From Rhinopithecus roxellana (lineage: Eukaryota > Chordata > Mammalia > Primates > Cercopithecidae): a DNA stretch of 64,000 bases. Shown here piece by piece: positions 49,292 to 60,545 of this stretch. The stretch spans positions 62,001 through 126,000 of the forward strand of contig NW_022141546.1 in the NCBI RefSeq assembly GCF_007565055.1, in the 5' to 3' direction. Every line of letters starts with the position of its first letter. Position 1 is the first letter of the stretch. A program made the position numbers and the translations under genes. The notes below the pieces were generated by a model that did no database searches, had not been told where the DNA came from, and saw nothing but the letters and a program-made list of their open reading frames with translations.

Positions 49292-50350
49292 GATCAGTTT
49301 GCTAACACAGTTTTCTTGAAATCTGCAATGGGATAGTTCTTAGCGCAATGACGCTTACGGTCACAAAGGAAATATCCTCAGATAAAAACTAGAAAGAAGC
49401 TTTCTTAGACACCTCCTTGTGATGTGTGAACTCATCTCACAGAGTTACACTTATGTTTCATGGAGCAGTCCATTAACACTGTCTTTGAGGAACCTGAAAA
49501 AGGCTACTTTGGATCGCATTGAGGCCTATGCTGATAAAGGAAATATCATCAGTAGAAAACGTGAAAGAAGCTTTCTGATCAACTCTTTCGTGATCTGTGA
49601 ATTCATCTCACAGAGTTACACTTACGTTTCATGGAGCAGTCCATTAACACTGTCTTTAGGAATCCTGAGAAGGGCTACATTGGATCTCTTTGAGGCCTAC
49701 ACTGATAAAGGAAATATCATCAGCAAAAACGTGAAAGAAGTTTTCTGACAAACTTCTTTGTTATCTGTGATTTCATCTCACAGAGTTACAACTTAGTGCT
49801 CATGAAGCAGTTTGCCAACACTCTTTTCGTTGGATCTGCAAAGTGATATTTGGGAGCCATTTGGGACCCATGCTGAAAAAGGAAATATCCTCAGATAGTA
49901 ACTAGGAAGAAGCTATCTGAGAGCTTGCTTTCTGATGTGTGACTTCATCACACAGAGTTCCACCCTTCCCTTCTTTTAACATCTTGCTAACACAGTTGTC
50001 GTGGATTCTGCAAAGTAATATTTTGGAGCTCATTGAAGGCTATGGTGAAAAAGAAAATATCCTGAGAAAAAAAAATAAAAAGAAGCCTTCTGAGAAACTG
50101 CATTGCGATGTGTGAATGCAAATCATAGAGATCCACACTTCCCTTCTAATAATAGATTGCTAATACTGTTGCCGTGGATTCTGCAAAGTGATATTTGGGA
50201 GCTCATTGGGGCCCATGGTGAAAAAGGAAACATCCTCAGATACTAAGTACAGAGAAGCTTTCTGAGAGACTGCTTTCTGATGTGTAACTTCATCACACAG
50301 AGTTCCACCCTTCCCTTCTTGGAACAGTTTGCTAACACTGTTGTCATGGA
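49292..50350 (+). repeat. Intra-array segmental duplication, copy 1
   Basis: Holds an unusual monomer order A, B, B, C, D, A/D hybrid, D. The same order occurs at 55,126-56,186. Four landmarks share exactly one offset of 5,836 bp: the first B (49,460 / 55,296), the second B (49,631 / 55,467), the hybrid (50,107 / 55,943) and the GGAAACATCC monomer (50,214 / 56,050). The first A is offset by 5,834, explained by a 2-base TG difference at about 55,259. Confidence 0.85.
50095..50270 (+). repeat. A/D hybrid alpha monomer
   Basis: Begins as class A (GCATTGCGATGTGTGAATGC) and switches near the 'acagagttacac' position to class D (CACACTTCCCTTCT, then GTTGCCGTGG). It is a recombinant of two classes of the 4-monomer HOR. 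The same hybrid occurs at 55,930. Confidence 0.8.
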
Positions 50351-53300
50351 TTCTGCAAGTGATATTTGGAGGCCCATTGGGGACCATGGAGAAAAAGAAA
50401 ATATCCTCAGATATTAACTAGAGAGAAGCTTTCTGAGAGATATCTTTTTGATATGTGACTTCATCACACAGAGTTCCACACTTCCCTTCGGGAAACAGTT
50501 TGCTAACACTGTTGTCATGCATTCTGCAAAGTGGTATTTGTGAGCTCATCGAAAGCTATGGTGAGAAAAGAAATATCATCAGATAAAACCTGGAAAGAAG
50601 CCTTCTGAGAAACTGCATTGCGATGTGTGAATGCAACTCACCGAGTTACTCGTTTCACTTCAGTGATCAGTTTGCTAACACAGTTTTCTTGAAATCTGCA
50701 ATGGGATACTTTTTAGCCCCATGAAGCTTATGGTGACAAAGGAAATATCCTCAGACAAAAGTAGAAAGAAGCTTTCTTAGAAACTTCTTGATGATGTGTG
50801 AATTCATCTCACAGAGTTACGCTTATATTTCATGGAGCAGCGCATTAACACTCTCTTTGAGGAACCTCAGAAGGACTACTTTGGATCACATTGAGGCCTA
50901 CGCTGATAAAGGAAATATCATCAGTTAAAAACGTCTAAGAAGCTTTCTGAAGAACTTCTTTGTGATCTGTGAATTCATCTCACAGAGTTACAACTTAGCC
51001 CTCATGAAGCAGTTTGCTCACACTCTTTTCGTTGAATCTGCAAAGTGATATTTGGGAGCCCTTTGGGGACCATGGTTAAAAAGAAAATATGCTCAGAAGA
51101 TAACTTGAGAGAAGCTTTCTGAGAGATTGCTTTCTAACGTGTGACTTCATCACACAGAGTTCCACCCTTCCCTTCTTGGAACAGTTTGCTAACACTGTTG
51201 TCATGGATTCTGCAAAGTAATATTTGGGAGCTCATTGAGGACTATGGTGAAAAAAGAAATATCCTCAGACAAAAACTGGAAAGAAGACTTCTGAGAAACT
51301 GCATTGCGATGTGTGAATGCCACTCACAGAGTTACACGTTTCTCTTCAGTGATCAGTTTGCTAACACAGTTTTCGTGAAATCTGCTACGGGACACTTCTT
51401 ACCGCAATGAAGCTTATGGTGACAAAGGAATTGTCCTCAGCTCAAAACTAGAAACAAGTTTCTTAGAAACTTCTTGGTGATGTGTGAATTCATCTCACAG
51501 AGTTACACTTACGTTCCATGGAGCAGTCCATTAACACTGTCTTTAAGGAACCTGAGAAGGGATACATTGGATCGCATTGAGGCCTACGCTAAGAAAGGAA
51601 ATATCGTCATTTTAAAACATGAAGGAAGCTTTCTGAGAAACTTCTTTGTGATCTGTGAATTCATCTCACAGAGTTACAACTTAGTCCTCATGAAGCAGTT
51701 TGCTATCACTCTTTTCTTGGAATCTCAGAGTGATACTTGGGAGCCTATTGGGGCCCTTGGTGAAAAAGGAAATATCCTCTGATAATAACTAGAGAGAAGC
51801 TTTCTGAGAGATTGCTTTCTAATGTGTGACTTCATCACACAGAGTTCCACCTTTCCCTTCTTGGACCAGTTTGCTAACACTGTTGTCATGTATTCTGCAA
51901 AGTGATATTTGGGAGATCACTGAGGTCTATGGTGAGAAAGGAAATATCCTCCCATAATAACTAAAGAGAAGCTTTCTGAGAAACTGCATTGCCATGTGTG
52001 AATGCAACTCACAGAGTTACAAGTTTCTCCTTAGTGATCAGTTTGCTAACACAGTTTTCTTCAAATCTGCAATAGGATACTTCTTAGCCCTATGCAGCTG
52101 ACGGTGACAAAGGAAATATCCTCAGATAAAAACTAGAAAGAAGCTTTCTTAGAAACTTCTTGGTGATGTGTGAATTTATCTCACAGAGTTACACTTATCT
52201 TTCATGCAGCAGTCCGATAACACTGTCTCTGAGGACCCTGAGTAGGGCTACTTTGGATCGCATTGAGGCCTACGCTGATAAAGGAAATATCATAAGTTAA
52301 AAACGTGAAAGAAGCTTTCTGAGAAACTTCTTTGTGATCTGTGAATTCATCTCACAGAATTACAACTTAGTCCTCATGAAGCAGTTTGCTAACACTCTTT
52401 TCGTGGAATCTGCAAAGTGATATATGGGAGTCTATTGGGGCCCATGGTGGAAAAGGAAATAGCCTCAGATAATAACTAGGTAGAAGCTTTCTGAGAGATT
52501 ACTTTCTGATGTGTGACTTCATCATGCAGAGTTCCACCCTTCCTTTCTTGGAACAGTTTGCTAACACTGTTGTCATGGATTCTGCAAAGTGATATTTGGG
52601 AGCTCATTGAGGACTATGGTGAAAAAGGAAATATCCTCAGATAAAAACTCGAAAGAAGCTTTCTGAGAAACTGCATTCTGATGTGTGAATGCCACTCACA
52701 GAGTTACACGTTCCTCTTCAGTGATCAGTTTGCTAACACAGTTTTCTTAAAATCTGCAACAGCATAATTATTAGCGCAATGAAGTTTACGGTGACTAAGG
52801 AAGTCTCCTCAGATCAAAATTAGAAACAGGGTTTCCTAGAAACTTCTTGATGATGTGTGAATTCATCTCACAGAATTACACTTATGTTTCATGGAACAGT
52901 CTATTAACACTGTCTTTGAGGACCCTGAGAAGGGCTACTTTGGATCGCATTGAGGCCTACACTGATAAAGGAAATATCATCAGTTCAAAACGTGAAAGAA
53001 GGTTTCTGAGAAACTTCTTTGTGACATCTGAATTCATCTCACATAGTTACAACTTAGTCCTCAGGAAGCAGTTTGTAACACTCTTTTCGTGGAATCTGCA
53101 AAGTGATATTTGGGAGCCCACTGGGGCCATTGGAGAAAAAGGAAATATCCTCAGATAATAACTAGAGAGAAGCTTTCTGAGAAATAGTTTTCTGATGCGT
53201 GACTTCATCACACAGAGTTCCACCCTTCCCTTCTTGGAACACTTTGCTAACACTGTTGTCGTGGATTCTGCAAAGTGATTTTTGGGAGCTCATTGAGGGC

Positions 53301-54429
53301 TAAGGTGAAAAAGGAAATATCCTCAGATAAAAACTGGAAAGAAACCTTCTGAGAAACTGCATTGTGATGTGCGAATGCAACTCACAGGGTACACGATTCT
53401 CTTCAGTGATCAGTTTGCTAATAAAGTTTTCTTGAAATCTGCATTGGGATACTTCTTAGCGCAATGAAGCTTACGGTGACAAAGGAGATATCCTCAGATC
53501 AAAACTAGAAAGAAGCTTTCTTAGGAACTTCCTGGTGATGTGTGAATTCATCTCACGGAGTTACACTTATGTTTCGTGGAGAAGTCCGGTAACACTGTCT
53601 TTGAGGAACCTGAAAAAGGCTACTTTAGATCGCATTGAGGCCTACGCCGATAAAGGAAATATCATCAGTTCAAAACCTGAAAGAAGCTTTCTGAGAAACT
53701 TCTTTGTGATCTGTGAATTCCTCTCACAGAGTTACAACTTAGTCCTCATGAAGCAGTTTGCTAAAACTCTTTTAGTGGAATCTGCAAAGTCATATTTGGG
53801 AGCCAATTGGGGTCCTTTGTGAAAAAGGAAATATCCTCAGATACTAACTAGAGGGAAGCTTTCTGAAAGATGGCTTTCTGATGTTTGACTTTATCACACA
53901 GAGTTCCACACTTCCCTTCTTGGGACAGTTTGCAAACCCTGTTGTCCTGAATTCTGCAAAGTGATATTTGGGACCTCATTGAGGGCTATGGTGAAAAATG
54001 AAATATCCTCAGATAAAAACTGGACAGAAGCTTTCTGAGAAATTGCATTGCTATGAGTGAATGCAACTCACAGAGTTACACATTTCTCTTCAGTGTTCAG
54101 TTTGTTAACACAGTTTTCTTGAAATCTGCAATGGGATACTTCTTAGCGCAATGAAGCTTACCGTGACAAAGAAAATATCCTCAGATAAAAACTAGAAAGA
54201 ACCTTTCTTAGAAACTTCTTTGTGATGTGTGAATTCATCTCACAGAGTTATACTTATGTTTCATGGAGCAGTCCGTTAACACTGACTTTGAGGAACCTGA
54301 GAAGGGCTACTTTGGATCGCATTGAGGCCTATGCTGATAAAGGAAGTATCATCAGTTAAAAAAGTGAAAGAAGCTTTATTAGAAACTTCTTTGTGATCTG
54401 CGAATTCATCTCACAGAGTTAGAAGTTAG

Positions 54430-54600
54430 TCCTCTTGAAGCAGTTTGCTAACACCCTTTTCGTGGAATCTGCAAAGTGACATTTGGGAGCTCATTGAGGG
54501 TTATTGTGAAAAAGGAAATATCCTCAGGTAAAAACTGGAAAGAAGCCTTCTGAGAAACTGCATTGCGATGTGTGAACGCAACTCACAGAGTTACACATTT
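54430..54600 (+). repeat. C/D hybrid alpha monomer (makes a 3-monomer unit)
   Basis: Left part is class C (GAAGCAGTTTGCTAACACCC, TTTTCGTGG) and right part is class D (GGGAGCTCATTGAGGG, CTGGAAAGAAGCC). Fusion of C and D removes one monomer and gives the 515-bp unit (54,095 to 54,610). Confidence 0.8.
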
Positions 54601-54944
54601 CTCTTCAGTGATCAGTTTGCTAACACAGTTTTCTTGAAATCTGCAATTTGGTAGTTCTTAGTGCAATGAAGCTTACGGTGACGAAGGAAATATCCTCAGA
54701 TAAAAACTAGAAGGAAGGTTTCTCAGAAACTTCTTGGTGATGTGTGAATTCATCTCACAAAGTTACACTTATGTTTCACGGAGCAGTCCATTAACACTGT
54801 CTTCGAGGAACATGAGAAGGGCTACTTTGGATCGCATAGAGGCCTACGCTGATAAATGAAATATCATCAGTTAAAAACCCTGAAAGAAGCTTTCTGAGAA
54901 ACTTCTTTGTGATCTATGAATTCATCTCACAGAGATACAAGTTT

Positions 54945-55115
54945 TTCCTCATGAAGCAGTTTGCTAACACTCTTTTCGTGGAATCTGCAAAGTGACATTT
55001 GGGAGCTCATTGAGGGCTATTGTGAAAAAGGAAATATCCTCAGGTAAAAACTGGAAAGAAGTCTTCTGAGAAACTGCATTGTGATGTGTGAATGCAACTC
55101 ACAGAATTACACGTT
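54945..55115 (+). repeat. C/D hybrid alpha monomer, second copy
   Basis: The same C-to-D switch as at 54,430, in the next unit (54,610 to 55,126, 516 bp). Both copies share GTGACATTTGGGAGCTCATT, so the 3-monomer unit was duplicated in tandem after the hybrid formed. Confidence 0.8.
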
Positions 55116-55125
55116 TCCCTTCAGT

Positions 55126-56186
55126 GATCAGTTTGCTAACACAGTTTTCTTGAAATCTTCAATGGGATACTTCTTAGCATAATGAAGCTTACGGTCACAA
55201 AGGAAATATCCTCAGATAAAAACTAGAAAGAAGCTTTCTTAGAAACTTCCTTGTGATGTGTGTGAATTCATCTCACAGAGTTACACTTATGTTTCATTGG
55301 GCAGTCCGTTAACACTGTCCTTGAGGAACCTGAGAAGGGCTACTTTGGATTGCATTGAGGCCTATGCTGATAAAGGAAATATCATCAGTTAAAAACGTGA
55401 AAGAAGCTTTCGGAGAAACTTCTTTGTGATGTGTGAATTCATCTCACAGAGTTACACTTATGTTTCATGGAGCAGTCCGTTAACACTGTCTTTAGATATC
55501 GTGAAAGGGGCTACATTGGATCGCTTTGAGGCCTACACTGATAAAGGAAATATCATCAGTTAAAAACGTGAAAGGAGCTTTCTGAGAAATTTCTTTGTGA
55601 TCTGTGAATTCATTTCACAGAGTTACAACTTAGTGCTCATAAATCAGTTTGCTAACACTCTTTTCGTGGAATCTGCAAAGTGATATTTGGGAGCCAATTG
55701 TGACCCATGGTGAAAAAGTAAATATCCTCAGACAGTAACTAGGAAGAAGCTTTCTGAGTGATTGCTTTCTGATGTGTGACTTCATCACACAGAGTTCCAC
55801 CCTTCCCTTCTTGGAACAGTTTGCTAACACTGTTGTCATGGATTCTGCAAAGTTATATTTTGGAGCTCATTGAAGGCTATGGTGAAAAAGGAAATATCCT
55901 CAGAAAAAAACTGGAAAGAAGGCTTCAAAGAAACTGCATTGCGATGTGTGAATGCAACTCACAGAGATCCACTCTTCCCTTCTTTTAATAGTTTGCTAAC
56001 ACTGTTGTCGTGGATTCTGAAAAGTGATATTTGGTAGCCCTTTGGCGCCCATAGTGAAAAAGGAAACATCCTCAGATAATAAGTACAGGGAAGGTTTCTG
56101 AGAGATTGCTTTCTGATGTGTGACTTCATGACACAGAGTTCCACCCTTCCCTTCTTGGAACAGTTTGCTAACACTGTTGTCGTGGA
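55126..56186 (+). repeat. Intra-array segmental duplication, copy 2
   Basis: Partner of 49,292-50,350 with the same A, B, B, C, D, A/D, D order at a constant 5,836-bp offset. Some monomers here are closer to other parts of the array: GGTAGCCCTTTGG with CATAGTG at 56,030-56,055 matches 48,995-49,017, implying later conversion or a more complex history. Confidence 0.85.
55930..56105 (+). repeat. A/D hybrid alpha monomer, second copy
   Basis: Class A start (GCATTGCGATGTGTGAATGC) followed by class D (CACTCTTCCCTTCT, GTTGTCGTGG). The crossover lies at the same place as in the 50,095 monomer. Confidence 0.8.
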
Positions 56187-58396
56187 TTCTGCAAAGTGAT
56201 ATTTTGGAGATCATTGAAAGCTATAGTGGAAAAGGAAGTATCCGCAGATAAAAACTGGAAAGAAGCCTTCTGAGACCCTGCATTGCAATGTGTGAAAGTT
56301 ACTCAGAGAGTTACACATTTCTCTTCGTGATTAGTTTGCTAACACAGTTTTCTTGAAATCTGCAATGGGACACCTCTTAGCGCAATGAAGCTTACGGTGA
56401 CAAAGGAAATATCCTCAGATGAAAGCTAGAAAGAAGGTTTCTTAGAAACTTCTTTGTGATGTGTGAATTCATCTCACAGAGTTACACTTATGTATCGTGG
56501 AGCAGGAAATGTCATCAGTTCAAAACGTGAAAGAAGCTTTCTCAGAAACTTCTTTGTGATCTGTGAATTCATCTCACAGAGTTACAACTTAGTCCTCAGG
56601 AAGCAGTTTGCTAACACCCTTTTTGTGGAATCTGGAAAGTGATATTTGGAAGCCCACTGGGGCCCAAGGTGAAAAAGGAAATATCCTCAGATAATAACTA
56701 GAGATGCTTTCTGAGAGATTGCTTTCTGATGTGTGACTTCATGACACAGAGTTCCACCCTTCCCTTCTTGGAACAGTTTGCTAACACTGTTGTCGTGGAT
56801 TCTGCAAAGTGATATTTGGGAGCTCATTGAGGAAATACCCTCAGATAAAAACTGGAAAGAAGCCTTCTGAAAAAACTGCATTGCGATGTGTGAATGCAAC
56901 TCATAGAGTTACACGTTTCTCTTCAGTGATCAGTTTGCTAACACACTTTCCTTGAAATCTGCAATGGGATATTTCTTAGTGCAATGAAGCTTATGGTGAT
57001 AAAGGAAATATTCTCAGATGAAGAGTAGAAAGAAGCTTTCTTAGAAACTTCTTCGTGATGTGTGAATTCATCTTGCAGAGTTACACTGAAGTTTCATGGA
57101 GCAGTCCATTTTCACTGTCTTTGAGAAACCTGAGAAGAGCTACTTTGCATCGCATGAGGCCTACGCTGATAAAGGAAATATCATCAGTACAAAACGTGAA
57201 AGAAGCTTTCTGAGAAACTTCTTTGTGATGTGTGAATTCATCTCACAGAGTTACAACTTAGTCATCAGGAAGCAGTTTGCTAACACTCTTTTCCTGGAAT
57301 CTGCAAAGTGATATTTGGGAGCCCATTGGGGACCATGGAGAAAAAGGAAATATCCTCACATAATAATTAGTGAGAAGATTTCTGAGAGATTGCTTTCTCA
57401 TGTGTGACTTCATCACACCGAGTTCCACCCTTCCCTTCTTGGAACAGTTTGCTAACACTGTTGTCGTGGATTCTGCAAAGTGATATTTGGGAGCTCATTG
57501 AGGGCTATGGTGAAAAAGGAAATATCCTCAGATAAAAACTGGAAAGAAGCCTTCTGAAAAACTGCATTGGGATGTGTGAATGCAACTCTCAGAGTTACAC
57601 GTTTCTCTTCAGTGATCAGTTTGCTAACACAGTTTTCTTGAAATCTGCAATGGGATACTTCTCAGCGCAATGAAGATTACAGTGACAAAGTAAGTATCCT
57701 CAGGACAAAACTAGAAAGAAGCTTTCTTAGAAATTACTTGGTGATGTGTCAATTCATCTCACTGAATTACACTTATGTTTCGTGGAGCAGTCCATAACAC
57801 TATCTTTGAGGAACCTGAGAAGGGCTACTTTTGATCGCATTGAGGTCTACGCTGATAAAGAAATATCGTCAGTTAAAAACGTAAAAGAAGCTTTCTGAGA
57901 AACTTCTTTCTGATCTGTGAATTCATCTCACAGAGTTAAACTTAATCCTCAGGAAGCAGTTTGCTAACACTCTTTTCGTGGAATCTGCAAAGTGATATTT
58001 GGGAGCCAATTGGGGTCCTTGTTGAAGAGGGAAATATCCTCAGATAATAACTAGAGAGACGCTTTCTGAGATTTGCTTTCTGATTTGTGACTTCATCACA
58101 CAGTGGTCCACCCTTCCCTTCATGGAACACTTTGCTAACATTGTTGTCGTGGATTCTGCAAATTGATATTTGGGAGCTCCTTGAGGGCTGTGGTGAAATT
58201 GGAAATATCCTCAGATGAAAACGGGACAGAAGCCTTCTGTGAAACTGCATTGCGATGTGTGAATGCACCTCACAGAGTTACACGTTTGTAAAAGTGTAAA
58301 AGTTTCTTAGAGACTTCTCGGTGATGTGTGAATTCATCTCACAGAGTTACACTTAAGTTTCATGGAGCAGTCCATTAACACGGTCTTTGAGGAAGC

Positions 58397-58402
58397 TCAG
58401 AT
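58397..58402. other. Alpha satellite inversion junction (forward to reverse)
   Basis: A class B monomer running CTTTGAGGAAGCTCAG switches to a minus-strand monomer beginning ATTTGTCTGAGAATATTTCC. The same minus-strand segment occurs uninterrupted at 60,091-60,115 as CTGCAGATTTGTCTGAGG, so the joint shares a CAG trinucleotide with both sources (microhomology). No transposon is at the joint. Confidence 0.85.
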
Positions 58403-58850
58403 TTGTCTGAGAATATTTCCTTATTCACCATGGTGTTCAAGAGATCCAAGATATGACTTTGGAGATTCCACAAAGTCAGTGCTAGCAAACTCCTCCATGA
58501 AAGAGTGGTGTAACACATTGAAATGAATTCATACATCACAAAGCAGTTTCTCAGAAAGCTTCATTCCTGTTTCTCTCGGAAGATATTTCCTTTGTCCTTG
58601 TACTCTTCAAACCCTTCTGAAATATCAGTTCTCAGAATCCACAAACACAATGCTAGCAAACTGCTGCACGAAATAGTGGTGTAACTCCGTGAGATGAAGT
58701 CACATATCAGAAAGCAATTTCTCAGACAGCTTCTTTCACGCTTTTTTCTGAGGATATTTCCTTTGTCTTTGTAAGCTGCATAGTGCTAGGAAGTATCCCA
58801 CTGCAGATTTCAAGAAAACTGTGATAAGAGACTGATCCCTGAAGAGAAAA
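58401..58850 (-). repeat. Direct repeat within inverted block, copy 1
   Basis: About 450 bp beginning ATTTGTCTGAG and running through CTTGTACTCTTCAAACCC and GTAAGCTGCATAG to the CTGATCCCTGAA segment. Copy 2 starts at 60,097, giving a period of 1,696 bp, about ten monomers, i.e. one HOR period of the inverted layer. Confidence 0.85.
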
Positions 58851-60096
58851 GTGTAACTCTGTGAATTGCATTCATATGTCACAATGCAGTTTCTCAGAAC
58901 GCTTCTTTCCAGTTTTTATCTGAGGATATTTCCTTTTCCACCATAGGCCTCAATGCGCTCCCAAATAACACTTTGCAGATTCCACGAAAACAGTGTTAGC
59001 AAACTGCTTCCTGAAGACTAAGGTGTATCTCTGTGAGATGGATACACATATCACAAAGATGTTTCTCACAAAGCTTCTTTCACGTTTCTAGCTGAGGATA
59101 TTTCCTTTGTCACTGTAAGCTGCATAGCGCTAAGGAGTATCACATTGGAGAATTCAAGAAAACTGTGTTAGCAAGCTGATCTCTGAAGAGAAAAGTGTAA
59201 CTCTGTGAGTTGCAATCACACATCCCAATGCCGGTTCTCAGAAAACTTTCTAGTTTTTATCTGAGGATATTTTCTTTTTCACCATAGCCCTCAATGAACT
59301 CCCAAATGTCACTTTGCCGAATCCACGAAAACAGTGTGAGGAAACTGCTTCGTGAAGATAAAGATGTAACTCGGTGAGATGAATTCACATATCACAAAGA
59401 AGTTTCTCAGAAAGCTACTTTCTAGTTTTCATTTGAGGATATTTCCTTTGTCACCGTAGCCTCATTGCACTGAGAAATATCCCAATGCAGATTTCAAGAA
59501 AACATTGTTAGCAAACGGATCAATGCAAAGGAAAGTGTAACTGTGAGTTGCATTCACATGTCACAGTGCAGTTTCTCAGAATGCTTCTTTCCAGTTTTTA
59601 TCTGAGGATATTTTCTTTCTCACCAGAGCCCTCCATGGGCTTCCAAAGATCACTTTGCAAATTCCACAAGAACAGTGTTAGCGAACAGCATCTTGAGGGG
59701 AAAGGTGGAAATCTGTGAGATGAATTCACAGATCACTAAGAAGTTTCTCAGAAAGGTTCTTTCTCCTTTTTATCGGAGGATATTTCCTTTGACCCTATAG
59801 TCTTCAAAGGGATCCGAAAGATCAGTCCTCAGATTCCTTAAAAACAGGGCTAGCAAACGGCTCCAGGAAGCACAGGTGTAGCTCCGTGAGTTGAATTCAC
59901 ACATCACAAAGCAGTTTCTCAGAAGGCTTCGTTCTTGTTTGAGTTAAGCTTATTTGTGGTCTCGGAGCGCCACCGTGTGTCTTATTGAGGATTCTGCGAA
60001 AACACTGTTAGCAAGCTTCTCAATGAAAACAATGATGAGTGCCTGTGAGCTGAATTCATCCACAACGAAGAAGTTTCTTAGAAGGCTTCTCTGCAG

Positions 60097-60545
60097 ATTT
60101 GTCTGAGGATATTTCCTTATTCAGCATGGTGTTCAACGAGATCCAAGATATCACTTCTGAGACTCCACAAAGTCAGTGCTAGCAAACTCCTCCATGAAAG
60201 AGTGGTGTAACACTTTGAAATGAATTCACACATCACAAAGCAGTTTCTCAGAAAGCTTCATTCTGGTTTTTCTTGGAAGATATTTCCTTTGTCCTTGTAC
60301 TCTTCAAACCCATCCGAAATATCAGTTCTCAGAATCCACAAACACAATGCTAGCAAACTGTTGCAGGAAATAGTGGTGTAACTCTGTGAGATGAAGTCAC
60401 ATATCAGAAAGCAATTCCTCAGAAACTTCTTTCACGTTTTTTTCTGATGATATTTCCTTTGTCACTGTAAGCTGCATAGCGCTAGGAAGTATCCCACTGC
60501 AGATTTCAAGAAAACTGTTTTAGCAAACTGATCCCTGAAAAGTGT
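60097..60545 (-). repeat. Direct repeat within inverted block, copy 2
   Basis: Matches 58,401-58,850 closely, with small indels (CTGATCCCTGAAAAGTG has lost about 5 bp relative to copy 1). Just after CTGATCCCTGAA the sequence changes to layer I/II classes, so the layer boundary coincides with the end of the repeat. Confidence 0.85.

Larger units (their letters stand above)
45961..58399 (+). repeat. 4-monomer alpha satellite HOR array (period about 686 bp)
   Basis: Four classes cycle. A: GATCAGTTTGCTAACACAG, CTTCTTAGCGCAATGAAGC. B: CATGGAGCAGTCC, GGGCTACTTTGGATCGC, ATCATCAGTT. C: CTCATGAAGCAGTTTGC, TTTTCGTGG, TGGGAGCC. D: GTGACTTCATCACACAGAG, CTTCCCTTCTTGG, GTTGTCGTGG. The A marker lies at 46,370; 47,057; 47,743; 48,425; 49,292; 50,665; 51,351; 52,036; 52,723; 53,408; 54,095; 54,610; 55,126; 56,329; 56,928; 57,614. 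Most intervals are 682-687 bp (four monomers); others are 867 (five), 1,373 (eight), 515 and 516 (three), 1,203 (seven) and 599 (internal deletion). Units look much more alike than monomers in the outer layers, so this is the most homogenised part of the window. Confidence 0.95.
58401..60545 (-). repeat. Alpha satellite, reverse (inverted layer III classes)
   Basis: About 12 monomers on the minus strand. Read in reverse complement they are layer III classes: the GAGGAGTTTGCTAGCACTG class (58,480), the class with a GGTTTGAAGAGTACAAGGAC-type segment (58,600), the shortened class seen as TTATTTGTGGTCTCGGAGCG (59,950), and the GAGCCGTTTGCTAGCCC class (59,850). The same order is found on the plus strand at 44.9-45.6 kb. 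Confidence 0.92.
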
